64,000 nucleotides of DNA from Alphaproteobacteria bacterium (GTDB taxonomy: Bacteria > Pseudomonadota > Alphaproteobacteria > Rhizobiales > JAKIUO01). Positions 10,699-19,816 of this stretch are shown here, piece by piece. Made by a program: the position numbers and the translations under genes. The stretch's first letter is position 1. Every line of letters begins with the position of its first letter. Under the pieces are notes generated by a model. It did not search any database. It worked only from the letters and a program-made list of their open reading frames with translations, and was not told the origin of the DNA. Location: positions 33,971 to 97,970 of the forward strand of contig JAJRQA010000228.1 of assembly GCA_024280475.1 (NCBI GenBank), read 5' to 3'.

Positions 10699-11784
10699 CT
10701 AACCAGCCGACCCACGAATAAGGTCCATCAATGTTGCGACATGCTCTGGCGGTGTTTCTTTTATAATCCCGTGACCAAGATTGAATATATGCCGACCACC
10801 GGACAAAGTTTCAATGATTCTTTTCACCCTGTGTTCAAGCTGTGGACCACCGTTCAAAAGCAGGATCGGATCAAGGTTCCCTTGCACGACTGTGCGAGAC
10901 TGCAGTTTGTCGCGAATCCACGTCAAAGGCAGTGAAGTATCGCAGCCAACCGCGTTGACGCCGGTTTTATCGATATAATCCTCGTAAAGAGGCCCCACAG
11001 CGCGGGGAAAACCGATGATTGGTACCTCAGGATGATATTGTCTTACGCCTGCAACGATCCGGACCATAGGCTCCTGGCACCATTTGATAAATTCATCGTC
11101 CGGCAAAACGCTGGCCCAGCTATCAAATACCTGCACAACCTCGGCGCCAGCTCTGATCTGACCGCAAAGATATTCGATTGAGCTATCAACCAGCATATCG
11201 ATCAATTGGGCAAATGCATCTGGATATTTGTAAGCAAACATGCGGGATGGCGCTTGATCGGGTGTACCACGCCCAGCGATCATATAGGTTGCAACCGTAA
11301 ACGGCGCACCGCAAAAACCGATCAATGTGGTTTCATTGGGCAAATCACCTTTGATCCGTTCAACGCTTTCATAAATGTGAGAATAGATTTTATCAGTGTT
11401 GGAGGGATCAAGAATGCCTAGACCGCTTGGATCAGTGATGGGATCAAGTCTTGGACCTTCACCTGTTTCAAATCGTACAGGTTGACCAAGGGCGTCAGGT
11501 ACCACGAGAATATCTGAAAACAATATTGCAGCGTCGAACCCATAACGGCGTATCGGTTGGATTGTGACCTCGGCGGCGCGTTCTGGATTATAGCAAAGAT
11601 TGAGAAACCCTCCGGCTTCTTCGCGCACTTTGCGATATTCGGGTAAATAGCGACCGGCCTGGCGCATCAGCCATACGGGTGGTGTTGCTGGTAGGGTGTC
11701 ATTTGGCCCTTGCGTTAAAAGGCGCAGAAACGGCTTTTCGCTTAGCTTAGGGTTCGTCGCGTTTTCTGGTTGTCCACCGGGCAT
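10699..11784 (-). CDS. hemE: Uroporphyrinogen decarboxylase
   Basis: PPVWLMRQAGRYLPEYR, DAAILFSDILVVPDALG, FNLGHGI. Confidence 0.97.
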   Translation of the reverse strand: MPGGQPENATNPKLSEKPFLRLLTQGPNDTLPATPPVWLMRQAGRYLPEYRKVREEAGGFLNLCYNPERAAEVTIQPIRRYGFDAAILFSDILVVPDALGQPVRFETGEGPRLDPITDPSGLGILDPSNTDKIYSHIYESVERIKGDLPNETTLIGFCGAPFTVATYMIAGRGTPDQAPSRMFAYKYPDAFAQLIDMLVDSSIEYLCGQIRAGAEVVQVFDSWASVLPDDEFIKWCQEPMVRIVAGVRQYHPEVPIIGFPRAVGPLYEDYIDKTGVNAVGCDTSLPLTWIRDKLQSRTVVQGNLDPILLLNGGPQLEHRVKRIIETLSGGRHIFNLGHGIIKETPPEHVATLMDLIRGSAG

Positions 11785-12304
11785 AGAGGCTTCCTAAATA
11801 TTATATTCTAATTAAGCTGTTTTTGTTGTTTAGCAGTGAATAGCGTGAATTGTTGTTGAGCTCCAGCTTTTCAACAGATTCTCCAAAATTTGATTTTAGG
11901 CTGAAGCAATGTATAGGCTTGATGTCTTGACAGGGGATGTTGTCTGAAACGAATCTGCCCTGCCCTTGAATCATAAGGGTTGTTTAGCTTTCATTAACCT
12001 GTTGATCATTTGTTGTTAACTTTTTACGTTGTCTGGAGAATCTGTGGAGGAGTCATTTCTTTAAAAAGACGGGGAAAGTCATCCGGGATTGTTGGATTTG
12101 GGGATGAGATTCTGGACAAGTTGAGGGCAGGTGGTTGGGTTCTTGTTAGTGGGGATAAGCTGGTGGTTTATCCAGAGATTCTCGACAGGGTATTTGGGGG
12201 CGTTTAATGGGAAATATCCTATCGAACGGATCGCTTTGGCAGCGGGCGGCAGGGACTAATCCCTGCATCCATTTTATATAGGGTTTGTAAGGGGAGATAA
12301 CGGG
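11785..12304. other. Candidate chromosomal replication origin (oriC) intergenic region
   Basis: hemE/maf divergent gap, transcription-orientation switch, strong local G excess on + strand at 12061-12240, two one-mismatch DnaA-box-like 9-mers (TGGGGATAA 12150-12158; TTATCCAGA 12168-12176), AT-rich left end; nearby parAB/parS. Confidence 0.6.
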
Positions 12305-12922
12305 ATGCTGCAAAAATCAGGACATGATATTATATTGGCGTCAAACAGCTCTGGTCGCGCAGCGCTGCTTAAAGGGGCCGGTATCAGTTTTACCAAAAAC
12401 GCTGCCGATCTTGATGAGCGGTCCATCCAGGAAGCGCTCACCGTCGATGGGGTTTGCCCTGATCCTATGGATGTGGCGCTGGTTTTGGCCCGCGCCAAGG
12501 CAGAGGTTATTTCCCAAACTGTAAAAGATGCTTATGTGATTGGGGCTGATCAGGTGCTGGCACTTGATGACAAAATTTTTGAAAAACCAGCAAATATGGA
12601 TATTGCTCGCAATAATCTGTTGAAATTTCGCGGACGTACTCATTATTTGCATGCTGCGATTTGCGTGGCGCGCAACGGAGAAACGATTTGGCAGCATGTA
12701 GAGACGGCATCGATGACCATGCGGGATTTCTCAACTGATTTTCTGGCGCAGTATCTGGCCAAGGCCGGGGACAGTGTGCAGACATCGGTTGGCGCCTACC
12801 GGTTGGAAGAAACCGGTATTCATCTGTTTGAAAAGATCGAAGGCGACTATTTTACCATTCTTGGCTTACCGCTTATTCCGCTACTCGACTTTTTTCGAGA
12901 GCAGGGGATTGTTGCTAGCTAG
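12305..12922 (+). CDS. maf: Maf-like nucleotide pyrophosphatase
   Basis: ILASNSSGRAALLKGAGISF, VIGADQVLALDD. Confidence 0.92.
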   Translation: MLQKSGHDIILASNSSGRAALLKGAGISFTKNAADLDERSIQEALTVDGVCPDPMDVALVLARAKAEVISQTVKDAYVIGADQVLALDDKIFEKPANMDIARNNLLKFRGRTHYLHAAICVARNGETIWQHVETASMTMRDFSTDFLAQYLAKAGDSVQTSVGAYRLEETGIHLFEKIEGDYFTILGLPLIPLLDFFREQGIVAS

Positions 12923-12995
12923 GACCGCTATTGTACAAGCGTCGACATTCGAGGAATATTTTGGAGCGGCTACTCTAAAGATCTTTAAAACTGGA

Positions 12996-13185
12996 TCCTC
13001 GATAAATATGGGGGTTGAAAACAATGCCCCAAACAAACAATGTGGCCGCATATTTTCAAGGATGACGATGGTGAAAGATCCTCACCTATCGTCATCCCGG
13101 AATTATTGTGGACCGGATGGTTGTGTTATTGAATGGCTTTGATCCACAATAATATCCAGGATCCAGTTTTCAAAAACGATCTTCT
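12996..13185 (+). repeat. Interspersed repeat family 1, copy A
   Basis: Alignable to 52438-52625 along its length; hairpin core GGATGACGAT...ATCGTCATCC. Confidence 0.8.
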
Positions 13186-13252
13186 TGCCGCACCACTATT
13201 TACCTTTGGAAAAAATGAGAAATCCGTAAGATATCTAAGGAGTGGCTTATAG

Positions 13253-14764
13253 CTAGGCCGCAACTGAGCGGGGATGTTCGATACAGGCGTTTATCCAGCT
13301 TTCGACTTTTGTCTTGTCCGGCAAACTCTCGCAGGCGCGCAGGTTCTGACCTTCTTTCGTCTGGCAGAACAATGAGAGTAGGGCATATAGTTCACTAGAC
13401 TGCATTTTTGAGAGGGAACGGCTGGTTTTGATACCGGCTGCGACGAGTATTTGTGATTGTCCACCGCGCAGACCTGCAACCTCACAAACGAGGCGAGATT
13501 GATATTGCCAGTTGTTGACCTCTTTTTCGCTGATCCATTTTGTATTGATTTTTTCGGACATCTCTTTTGCATTAGTTGTCAGTAAATCTTCAATCGTTTT
13601 GATACCGATCTTTTCAAGACGCGCAGCGGTTTTCTTGCCAATAGAGGGTGCTTTTTCCACTTCGTCCGATAATTCCAGGTAAAAACGTGGAGCCCGTTCT
13701 TTGGATTTTGGAGCAGCAACAACGGTTTCAATATCTGATTGCTTAAACTGGTCCAGGACAGGGGCCGGGGCCTTGGTATGTATTTTGGCAGCTTTTGCAG
13801 CTGGTTTGCGGTGCGTTGATCTAGCTCGATTGGTTGGTTCCATTTTAAAAGAGCGCCGTTCTATGACTTCACGTTTGTGCAGCGCGCGTACTTCGCGATC
13901 ATCTTCATTGAGTTGATTTTCAACCCGGCCTGTTGCTTGTAATTCGTCATAGGCTGCTTGCACGGCTTTTATGCTATTGGCGTCATCCAGCTTGCGTATT
14001 ACCCAGCGCATGGGAATACCCAGCGAGGCAACAAATGTATCAATGGTCAAATTGACCTGTGGCGGCGCAACGGCGGCTTCAAGAAATGCCCGGTCAAGAA
14101 TACGTGAAAAGCCAAGCGAGGCGTAGATCACAAGTTCCGATAAAAAGCGATGGCAGTTTTCATTGAGGCCCTCGAGGGGATCAACGACGCCGCGGTCAAG
14201 ATTATAGTTGGTAATCAAAGCATCATAATATTGATGTGAGCGGGTGGCGCCTCGTTGCACCATCTCAATGATCCAATCATCGGATTGCCCAGTTTCAACT
14301 GCGAGGCCCGCATAATCTTTCAAACCGCGCTTGCGCAACATTTTGTATGATTTGCTGATGCTCCACTCGACTGCCCGTTGCATATTATTTTCAGCTTCGC
14401 ATTGTGCCGTATGGAAAGGCTGTATGGGGTCGGTATAATAATGAGACAGGACGCCCGCGCAATAAACCGCTTCTTCAAACTGCTGGTCGATGAGAGCGCG
14501 CACAAATTTATCATACCAGGCGCTGGCTTTTTCAGGCGCACCGCCCCAGAATTGATCCCCGACATGCAGAACGTGGTTTTTAAAGTCCTTGAACTCCTTG
14601 TCGGGCGCTTTGGAACCCTCAAGATAGAGATCGATATGTTTAAGGAACAAGCGCTGCCAGCTCAGGGCATCGTCATTTTCAATATGGTGCAAAGCATCCA
14701 TGGCCAGCTTGTGATGGGTGCCATTGGCTTTAGTGGCATAGACAATTTCGAAAAGCATGGTCAT
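13253..14764 (-). CDS. Zn-dependent phospholipase C / S1-P1-nuclease-like N-terminal domain fused to DUF4332-like helix-hairpin-helix C-terminus
   Basis: NGTHHKLAMDALHHIE and LSHYYTDPIQPFHTAQ (HxxxDxxxPFH-type motif); C-term PSIGKKTAARLEKIGIKTIEDLL HhH repeat. Confidence 0.6.
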   Translation of the reverse strand: MTMLFEIVYATKANGTHHKLAMDALHHIENDDALSWQRLFLKHIDLYLEGSKAPDKEFKDFKNHVLHVGDQFWGGAPEKASAWYDKFVRALIDQQFEEAVYCAGVLSHYYTDPIQPFHTAQCEAENNMQRAVEWSISKSYKMLRKRGLKDYAGLAVETGQSDDWIIEMVQRGATRSHQYYDALITNYNLDRGVVDPLEGLNENCHRFLSELVIYASLGFSRILDRAFLEAAVAPPQVNLTIDTFVASLGIPMRWVIRKLDDANSIKAVQAAYDELQATGRVENQLNEDDREVRALHKREVIERRSFKMEPTNRARSTHRKPAAKAAKIHTKAPAPVLDQFKQSDIETVVAAPKSKERAPRFYLELSDEVEKAPSIGKKTAARLEKIGIKTIEDLLTTNAKEMSEKINTKWISEKEVNNWQYQSRLVCEVAGLRGGQSQILVAAGIKTSRSLSKMQSSELYALLSLFCQTKEGQNLRACESLPDKTKVESWINACIEHPRSVAA

Positions 14765-14835
14765 GGTGGCTTCCTTTCAGGGCAGGTTTTGTTAACCCTA
14801 TTTTGAAAGCTCTTAACAGATTGTAAACAAGAGTT

Positions 14836-15129
14836 TTAAGCGCCGGCCAGAACATTCATTTGCGCCGCCAGTTTGAGATCGAGCCTGGTGACGCCGCCTG
14901 CATCATGGGTGGTAAGGGTAACCTCGACGCGGTTCCAGACATTAAACCATTCAGGATGATGGTCCATTTTTTCGGCCTGCAAGGCTGCCCTAGTCATCCA
15001 GCCAAAGGCTTCACTGAAATCCTTGAATTTGAATGTTTTGGCGATGGCGTCGCGGTTCTCAACTTTTCGCCAACCTTTGAGGTCTGACAATATTTCATCG
15101 ACCTGTTCGGGTGATAGTTTTTCAGCCAT
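14836..15129 (-). CDS. phhB: 4a-hydroxytetrahydrobiopterin dehydratase (PCD/DCoH)
   Basis: [39 protein letters not shown]. Confidence 0.92.
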   Translation of the reverse strand: MAEKLSPEQVDEILSDLKGWRKVENRDAIAKTFKFKDFSEAFGWMTRAALQAEKMDHHPEWFNVWNRVEVTLTTHDAGGVTRLDLKLAAQMNVLAGA

Positions 15130-15234
15130 CTTTATTTCCTTTGCGCGAAAACTTCGTCATTCATGTCTTGTCATTCACGGGCCTATCGTGGCAGATCAAA
15201 GACAAAGGTCAATCAAATTGAAAGCGGTCCGCTT

Positions 15235-15705
15235 ATGTCTATCACCAAAATACTGTTTGTCTGTCTTGGCAATATCTGCCGTTCGCCGATGGCGGAGGGA
15301 ACGTTTCGTCATCTCGTCCTTGAAAAAGGTTTGCAGCATTTGGTTGAAATCGACAGTGCGGGGACAGGAGCCTGGCATGTGGGTGAGCCGCCAGACCATC
15401 GCGCCACGGCTACTGCTCTATTGCGCGGCATTGATTTATCGGGGCAGGCGGCCCGCAAGGTCAAACAACAAGATTTTGAGCATTATGATTATATTCTGGC
15501 CATGGACCAGGAAAACCATATCAACCTGACCCGCATCGCACCTGAAGAATATCGCCACAAAATACGCATGTTTCTGGAGTTCGCTCCCGATCAATCAGAA
15601 ACAGAAGTCCCCGATCCCTATTATGGTGGCGGCGATGGTTTCGAACATGCGCTCGATCTGGTAGATGCAGCGAGCAGGGGATTGCTTGCGGAGATTGAGG
15701 GGTAA
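15235..15705 (+). CDS. Low-molecular-weight protein-tyrosine phosphatase (start at MSITKILFVCLGNICRSP)
   Basis: CLGNICRSP catalytic motif, VPDPYYGG. Confidence 0.92.
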   Translation: MSITKILFVCLGNICRSPMAEGTFRHLVLEKGLQHLVEIDSAGTGAWHVGEPPDHRATATALLRGIDLSGQAARKVKQQDFEHYDYILAMDQENHINLTRIAPEEYRHKIRMFLEFAPDQSETEVPDPYYGGGDGFEHALDLVDAASRGLLAEIEG

Positions 15706-15738
15706 GGCTTAATCACCTATGCCTTGGGCAGAAAAAAT

Positions 15739-15764
15739 GTCCCAACGCTGTCTGCGAGGACATT
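15739..15764 (+). repeat. Interspersed repeat family 2, partial copy
   Basis: TCCCAACGCTGTCTGCGAGGACATT. Confidence 0.7.
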
Positions 15765-16305
15765 ATTCTTCCCCCTCAAACGGAAACAGCTCTTCCACCA
15801 CATAGGGTCCACCGCCTGTTGATGGTTTGGCGGAATAGAGCGCCGATTGCGTGACTGTAAAGGGATCCAGCTCAAAGCCTGAAAAATCAGCCAGAAACGG
15901 GGCGATGGTCGATAGTCTGGTGCGGGTTAGTCGCGCCAGCGTAATATGGGGTATGAATTTACGTGGTTCAGGTTCAAGGCCGATTAGAACGGCGCATTTT
16001 TCGTGGGCCCGAGCCAGTTGCACCAGGGGTTCGCTTGGCTCAAAACCGGCCCACAGGGCATGGGCGCGCTTGGTACCAAAATGACCAACGCTCTTGATCG
16101 TGAGATCAAAAGGCTCGACAACAAGTTGATCGAGCTGGGCCATATAGTCGTCGGCCTGCATCTGGCTGACATCCCCTAAAAAACGCAGCGTCACATGATA
16201 GTTTTCCAGAGCGATCCAGCGCGCCGTAATAATGTCGCCACGTAGCATCATCAGGCGCTGGGAATGCGCAAGAGGTATCTCAAGGCCGGTGAATAATCTG
16301 GGCAT
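15763..16305 (-). CDS. thpR: RNA 2',3'-cyclic phosphodiesterase (2H family)
   Basis: Two HxT/HxT motifs (YHVTLRFLG, PHITLARL). Confidence 0.9.
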   Translation of the reverse strand: MPRLFTGLEIPLAHSQRLMMLRGDIITARWIALENYHVTLRFLGDVSQMQADDYMAQLDQLVVEPFDLTIKSVGHFGTKRAHALWAGFEPSEPLVQLARAHEKCAVLIGLEPEPRKFIPHITLARLTRTRLSTIAPFLADFSGFELDPFTVTQSALYSAKPSTGGGPYVVEELFPFEGEE

Positions 16306-16313
16306 ATAAATGT

Positions 16314-17357
16314 TTAAGGGCAGGGGTTTGAATGATTGAGATGAACCTGCTCGATTTCCTCAAGTATTTCTTCGGTCAGGTCAAGCTCAATAGAGGCGAT
16401 ATTGGTTTTTAGCTGTTCCATTGTGGTAGCACCGATAATATTTGAGGTGACAAATGGTCTGGTCGTGACAAATTGCAAGGCCAGTTGTGCCGGGTCCAGT
16501 TCATGGCGGTGGGCAATATCGAGATATTTGTCGATGGCCTCATTGGCTCCAACCGTTTGGTAACGCTGGAGGCGGCCGAACAATTGGTTGCGTGAACCAA
16601 CGGGTAGCGCACCATTTTGATATTTGCCAGTGAGATAGCCTTGTGCGAGGGGGGAGTAGGCAAGCAGCCCAACCTGCTCATGATGGGTGATCTCCGAGAG
16701 GCCGGTTTCAAACACACGGTTTAAAAGATTATAGGCATTTTGCACACTTGCAATACGCGGCACCCCAAGCATTTGCGAGGCTTTTAAATAGCTCATCGTG
16801 CCCCACGGTGTTTCATTGCTGATCCCGACCGAGCGGATTTTACCCTCGCTGACAAGTTCGCCCATCACCTGCATCACTTCTTCGATTTCATTGCTTTCCC
16901 CCTCATGGGCCTTGAAAGACAAACCACCAAACAGGTTCATGGGACGGTCTGGCCAATGGACCTGATAGAGATCAATGACATCCGTTTGCAAACGCCTGAG
17001 TGAACCCTCAATGGCTTCGCGAATTTGCGTGGGACTGACTTGCGCCAGTGAACCATCGGTGCGAAACCAGTCCATGTTTTGCGAGCGGCCGCATACCTTG
17101 CTGGCCAGAACAATCTGCTGGCGATTGCCGCGTTTTTTCATCCATGTACCGATGATTTCTTCGGTGCGCCCTTGCGTTTCGCGTTTGGGGGGAATGGGAT
17201 AGAGTTCGGCGGTATCAAAGAAGTTTATGCCTTGTTGAAGGGCATAGTCCATTTGTTCGTGGCCCTGCGCTTCACTGTTTTGCTGTCCCCATGTCATGGT
17301 ACCAAGACAAAGTTTTGATACAAAAATCTCGCTATTGCCAAGTTCGCGCTTATCCAT
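16314..17357 (-). CDS. Aldo/keto reductase (Tas-like)
   Basis: LCLGTMTWGQQNSEAQGHEQMDYALQQGINFFDTAELYP. Confidence 0.92.
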   Translation of the reverse strand: MDKRELGNSEIFVSKLCLGTMTWGQQNSEAQGHEQMDYALQQGINFFDTAELYPIPPKRETQGRTEEIIGTWMKKRGNRQQIVLASKVCGRSQNMDWFRTDGSLAQVSPTQIREAIEGSLRRLQTDVIDLYQVHWPDRPMNLFGGLSFKAHEGESNEIEEVMQVMGELVSEGKIRSVGISNETPWGTMSYLKASQMLGVPRIASVQNAYNLLNRVFETGLSEITHHEQVGLLAYSPLAQGYLTGKYQNGALPVGSRNQLFGRLQRYQTVGANEAIDKYLDIAHRHELDPAQLALQFVTTRPFVTSNIIGATTMEQLKTNIASIELDLTEEILEEIEQVHLNHSNPCP

Positions 17358-17537
17358 AGAACCCCCAGATTATCTTGATATGAGATCGCATCATCACCGC
17401 CCTTTTTACACAAAACCCTCACAAAGGGGACGAATTTGCGCCATAGGGCATTCTTATAGTATAAATCTGACAAGTTTCCAGATATGCGGCGCTTTTCAGG
17501 TACTTTCAAAAATATTGTAAAGGCCAGACCACTTAAA

Positions 17538-18389
17538 ATGGCAAAAATACTCTCTATCTCTTCTCAGGTCGTGTGCGGATCTGTTGGCAATTCCGTGACC
17601 CAGTTTGCGTTGCAGCGGCTTGGTCACGAGGTCTGGGGCCTGCCCAGCGTTTTACTGTCAAATCACCCTGGACATAAAATATATGGCGGCGCGCGTCTGG
17701 GGTCAAAAATTTTACGACCCGTTCTGGAAGCTCTGGAATTTGCTGGTCACCTCAAGCAGGTTGATATGGTCATGACAGGTTATCTTCCGAGTAAAGAGCA
17801 TGTTTTTATCGCCCTTGATGCCCTGAAATTGGTGCGCAAGCTCAATCCCAACGCGATTTATCTCTATGATCCGGCGTTAGGGGACGATAGTCGCCCCGGT
17901 TCTCCAGAAGGGCTCTATATTGATGTCAAGTCGGCGGAGTGCCAACGTGCTGAATTATTGCCACTGGCCGATATTGTCATCCCCAACCGGTTTGAGCTGG
18001 AATGGTTGACCATGCGCCCTGTAGTGGATGCACAAACGGCATTGGCGGCCATTGATCAGCTTGGCAATGATCGGATTTTGGCGACCTCCATTCCTGGTAC
18101 ATCAGGAACGCTTATGAATGTACTTGCCGGTGATCATTTGCCGTTTGGGACCAGCGTTAAACGATCTGATCTAGCGCCTCATGGTACTGGTGATTTGATG
18201 GCGGCGCTGTATGCAGCGTCAATATTGAATGGCGATGGGTCCGAGCGAGCGCTTGGGCTGGCAACTGCTGGTGTTGATACGGTATTGCGGGCAAGCGAGG
18301 GAATGGACGAGCTCGATTTGATTGGATCGCAGGACCACTGGGCCAATGTTGAACCAGCCGTTGTGACGCCGGTTAAAGAATTGGTTTGA
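17538..18389 (+). CDS. pdxY: Pyridoxal kinase (start at MAKILSISSQV)
   Basis: ISSQVVCGSVGNSVTQFALQRLGHEVW, APHGTGDLMAAL. Confidence 0.9.
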   Translation: MAKILSISSQVVCGSVGNSVTQFALQRLGHEVWGLPSVLLSNHPGHKIYGGARLGSKILRPVLEALEFAGHLKQVDMVMTGYLPSKEHVFIALDALKLVRKLNPNAIYLYDPALGDDSRPGSPEGLYIDVKSAECQRAELLPLADIVIPNRFELEWLTMRPVVDAQTALAAIDQLGNDRILATSIPGTSGTLMNVLAGDHLPFGTSVKRSDLAPHGTGDLMAALYAASILNGDGSERALGLATAGVDTVLRASEGMDELDLIGSQDHWANVEPAVVTPVKELV

Positions 18390-18406
18390 CCCTATGTCAT
18401 AGGGTC
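18388..18406. promoter_or_regulatory. Perfect 9-1-9 palindrome GACCCTATG-T-CATAGGGTC
   Basis: Read directly; overlaps pdxY stop codon. Confidence 0.5.
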
Positions 18407-18468
18407 CCAAACGAGCTTCGCGCCAATTCCGCAAGATAAATCAAGTGTGGTTGTTCTATCTTTTTACC

Positions 18469-18621
18469 ATGAACAAAACACACACACTTATCGATTATGA
18501 AGCGCGCATCAAACGGGTCATCTCTCATATTCATGATCATCTTGATGAAGATCTGAATGACCCCCAGACCACACCAGCAGCCGAGTTAATGACAGAAATC
18601 TGTATGCCGCTTAAAGACTAA
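18469..18621 (+). pseudogene. Truncated AraC-family regulator N-terminal remnant (50 codons)
   Basis: MNKTHTLIDYEARIKRVISHIHDHLDEDLNDP... resembles the start of AraC/GyrI-like regulators, then diverges and stops; not in ORF track because short. Confidence 0.5.
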
Positions 18622-18709
18622 GAAAAGTCTCGTGGTTGTTTTAACTGGACGCCTCCAAGCTACGGCCTTACCCTTCCTTGACGAAAATGAGAGGAATTGG
18701 GAGGGCTAT

Positions 18710-19009
18710 ATGCTGTATGCTTTTATCTGCACGGACAAGCCAGAAGAGGGATTGGCCCTTCGCGCGCAAAATCGCGACAAACATCTGGCCTATCTGGATA
18801 GTCTTGGCGATGTGATGAAAAGTGCTGGACCGTTCATGAACGAGGACGGATCTGAGCCGCGTGGCAGTCTGGTGATTGTCGAGGCCGACAGTCTGTCCGC
18901 TGCTCATGAAATTGCCGCCAATGACCCCTATGCCATTGCTGGAGTTTTTGAAAGCGTTGATATCCGCCCTTGGAAATGGCTGTTTGGCGCGCCTGATGGA
19001 GTGTCCTGA
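18710..19009 (+). CDS. YciI family protein (start at MLYAFICTDKPEEG)
   Basis: YciI-like AQNRDKHLAYLDSLGD...GPF...SLVIVEADSLSAAHEIAANDPYAIAGVF. Confidence 0.9.
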   Translation: MLYAFICTDKPEEGLALRAQNRDKHLAYLDSLGDVMKSAGPFMNEDGSEPRGSLVIVEADSLSAAHEIAANDPYAIAGVFESVDIRPWKWLFGAPDGVS

Positions 19010-19153
19010 CAGCATATTGGTTGATCAAATCGACCCTGGATGTGAGGTTTTATCGATCTGGCAGACGATAGAATAGTGATTATTTGCGAATTTGCGCAGA
19101 TACCAATACAAATAAAATAGGGGGGTATGATCTTTTATTGAGGGATAAATCGA

Positions 19154-19777
19154 ATGAGTGAGACAGACAATAAAGAACAATCTACTTTGCAGGCTTTTAG
19201 AAAAGAGCTGAAAGATGCGCTGCAAAAGCCGAAAAAATCAAAAATACCCCTGTTTATCGCAGCTCTGGCAGCATTGCTATCGATCATCAGTCTGGCCGAT
19301 ACGGAAATGGATAAGATCGCTATGTCAGCTCATATCGAATCTGCCAACAAATTTGCCTATTTTCAGGCCAAGAACATTCGCCAAACCGACAGCAAAATTG
19401 CCGCCCAGATGTTTGAGAAGCTTGAAGAGCCGACACTTGCTGCCTATTGGAAGGAGAAGGCTACCAGATATACTGCGGAAAAATCAGAAATTATCAAGGA
19501 TGCCAGAGCACAGCAAAAAATCAGGGAAAATGCCTTGAGCAAGGGCGAGTATTATAAAGTCGGGGTCACTTTACTGCAAATCGCTATTGTTATGGCGTCG
19601 GCGTCCATCGTTGTTGGTGGTGGATCTTTGTTTGCGATAAGTATGATACTGACGCTTGTTTCTCTGGTCTATTCTGTCAATGGCTCTTTCCTGTTTTACG
19701 ATATTCCCACCAATCCAAGTGGAATTATTGATTGGGGAAGAGGCATGTTGCAGCTGCTTCAAAAATCCATGGCATAG
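19154..19777 (+). CDS. DUF4337-like membrane protein
   Basis: Three predicted TM segments with coiled middle; FQAKNIRQT... Confidence 0.65.
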   Translation: MSETDNKEQSTLQAFRKELKDALQKPKKSKIPLFIAALAALLSIISLADTEMDKIAMSAHIESANKFAYFQAKNIRQTDSKIAAQMFEKLEEPTLAAYWKEKATRYTAEKSEIIKDARAQQKIRENALSKGEYYKVGVTLLQIAIVMASASIVVGGGSLFAISMILTLVSLVYSVNGSFLFYDIPTNPSGIIDWGRGMLQLLQKSMA

Positions 19778-19816
19778 TCTTGAGCGCCCGTTAATTTCTA
19801 CTGGACCCTTTCACAT

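Noticed and set aside
15023-15529. 168-aa plus-strand ORF overlapping phhB and the phosphatase gene
   Set aside because: Alternate frame over two well-supported genes
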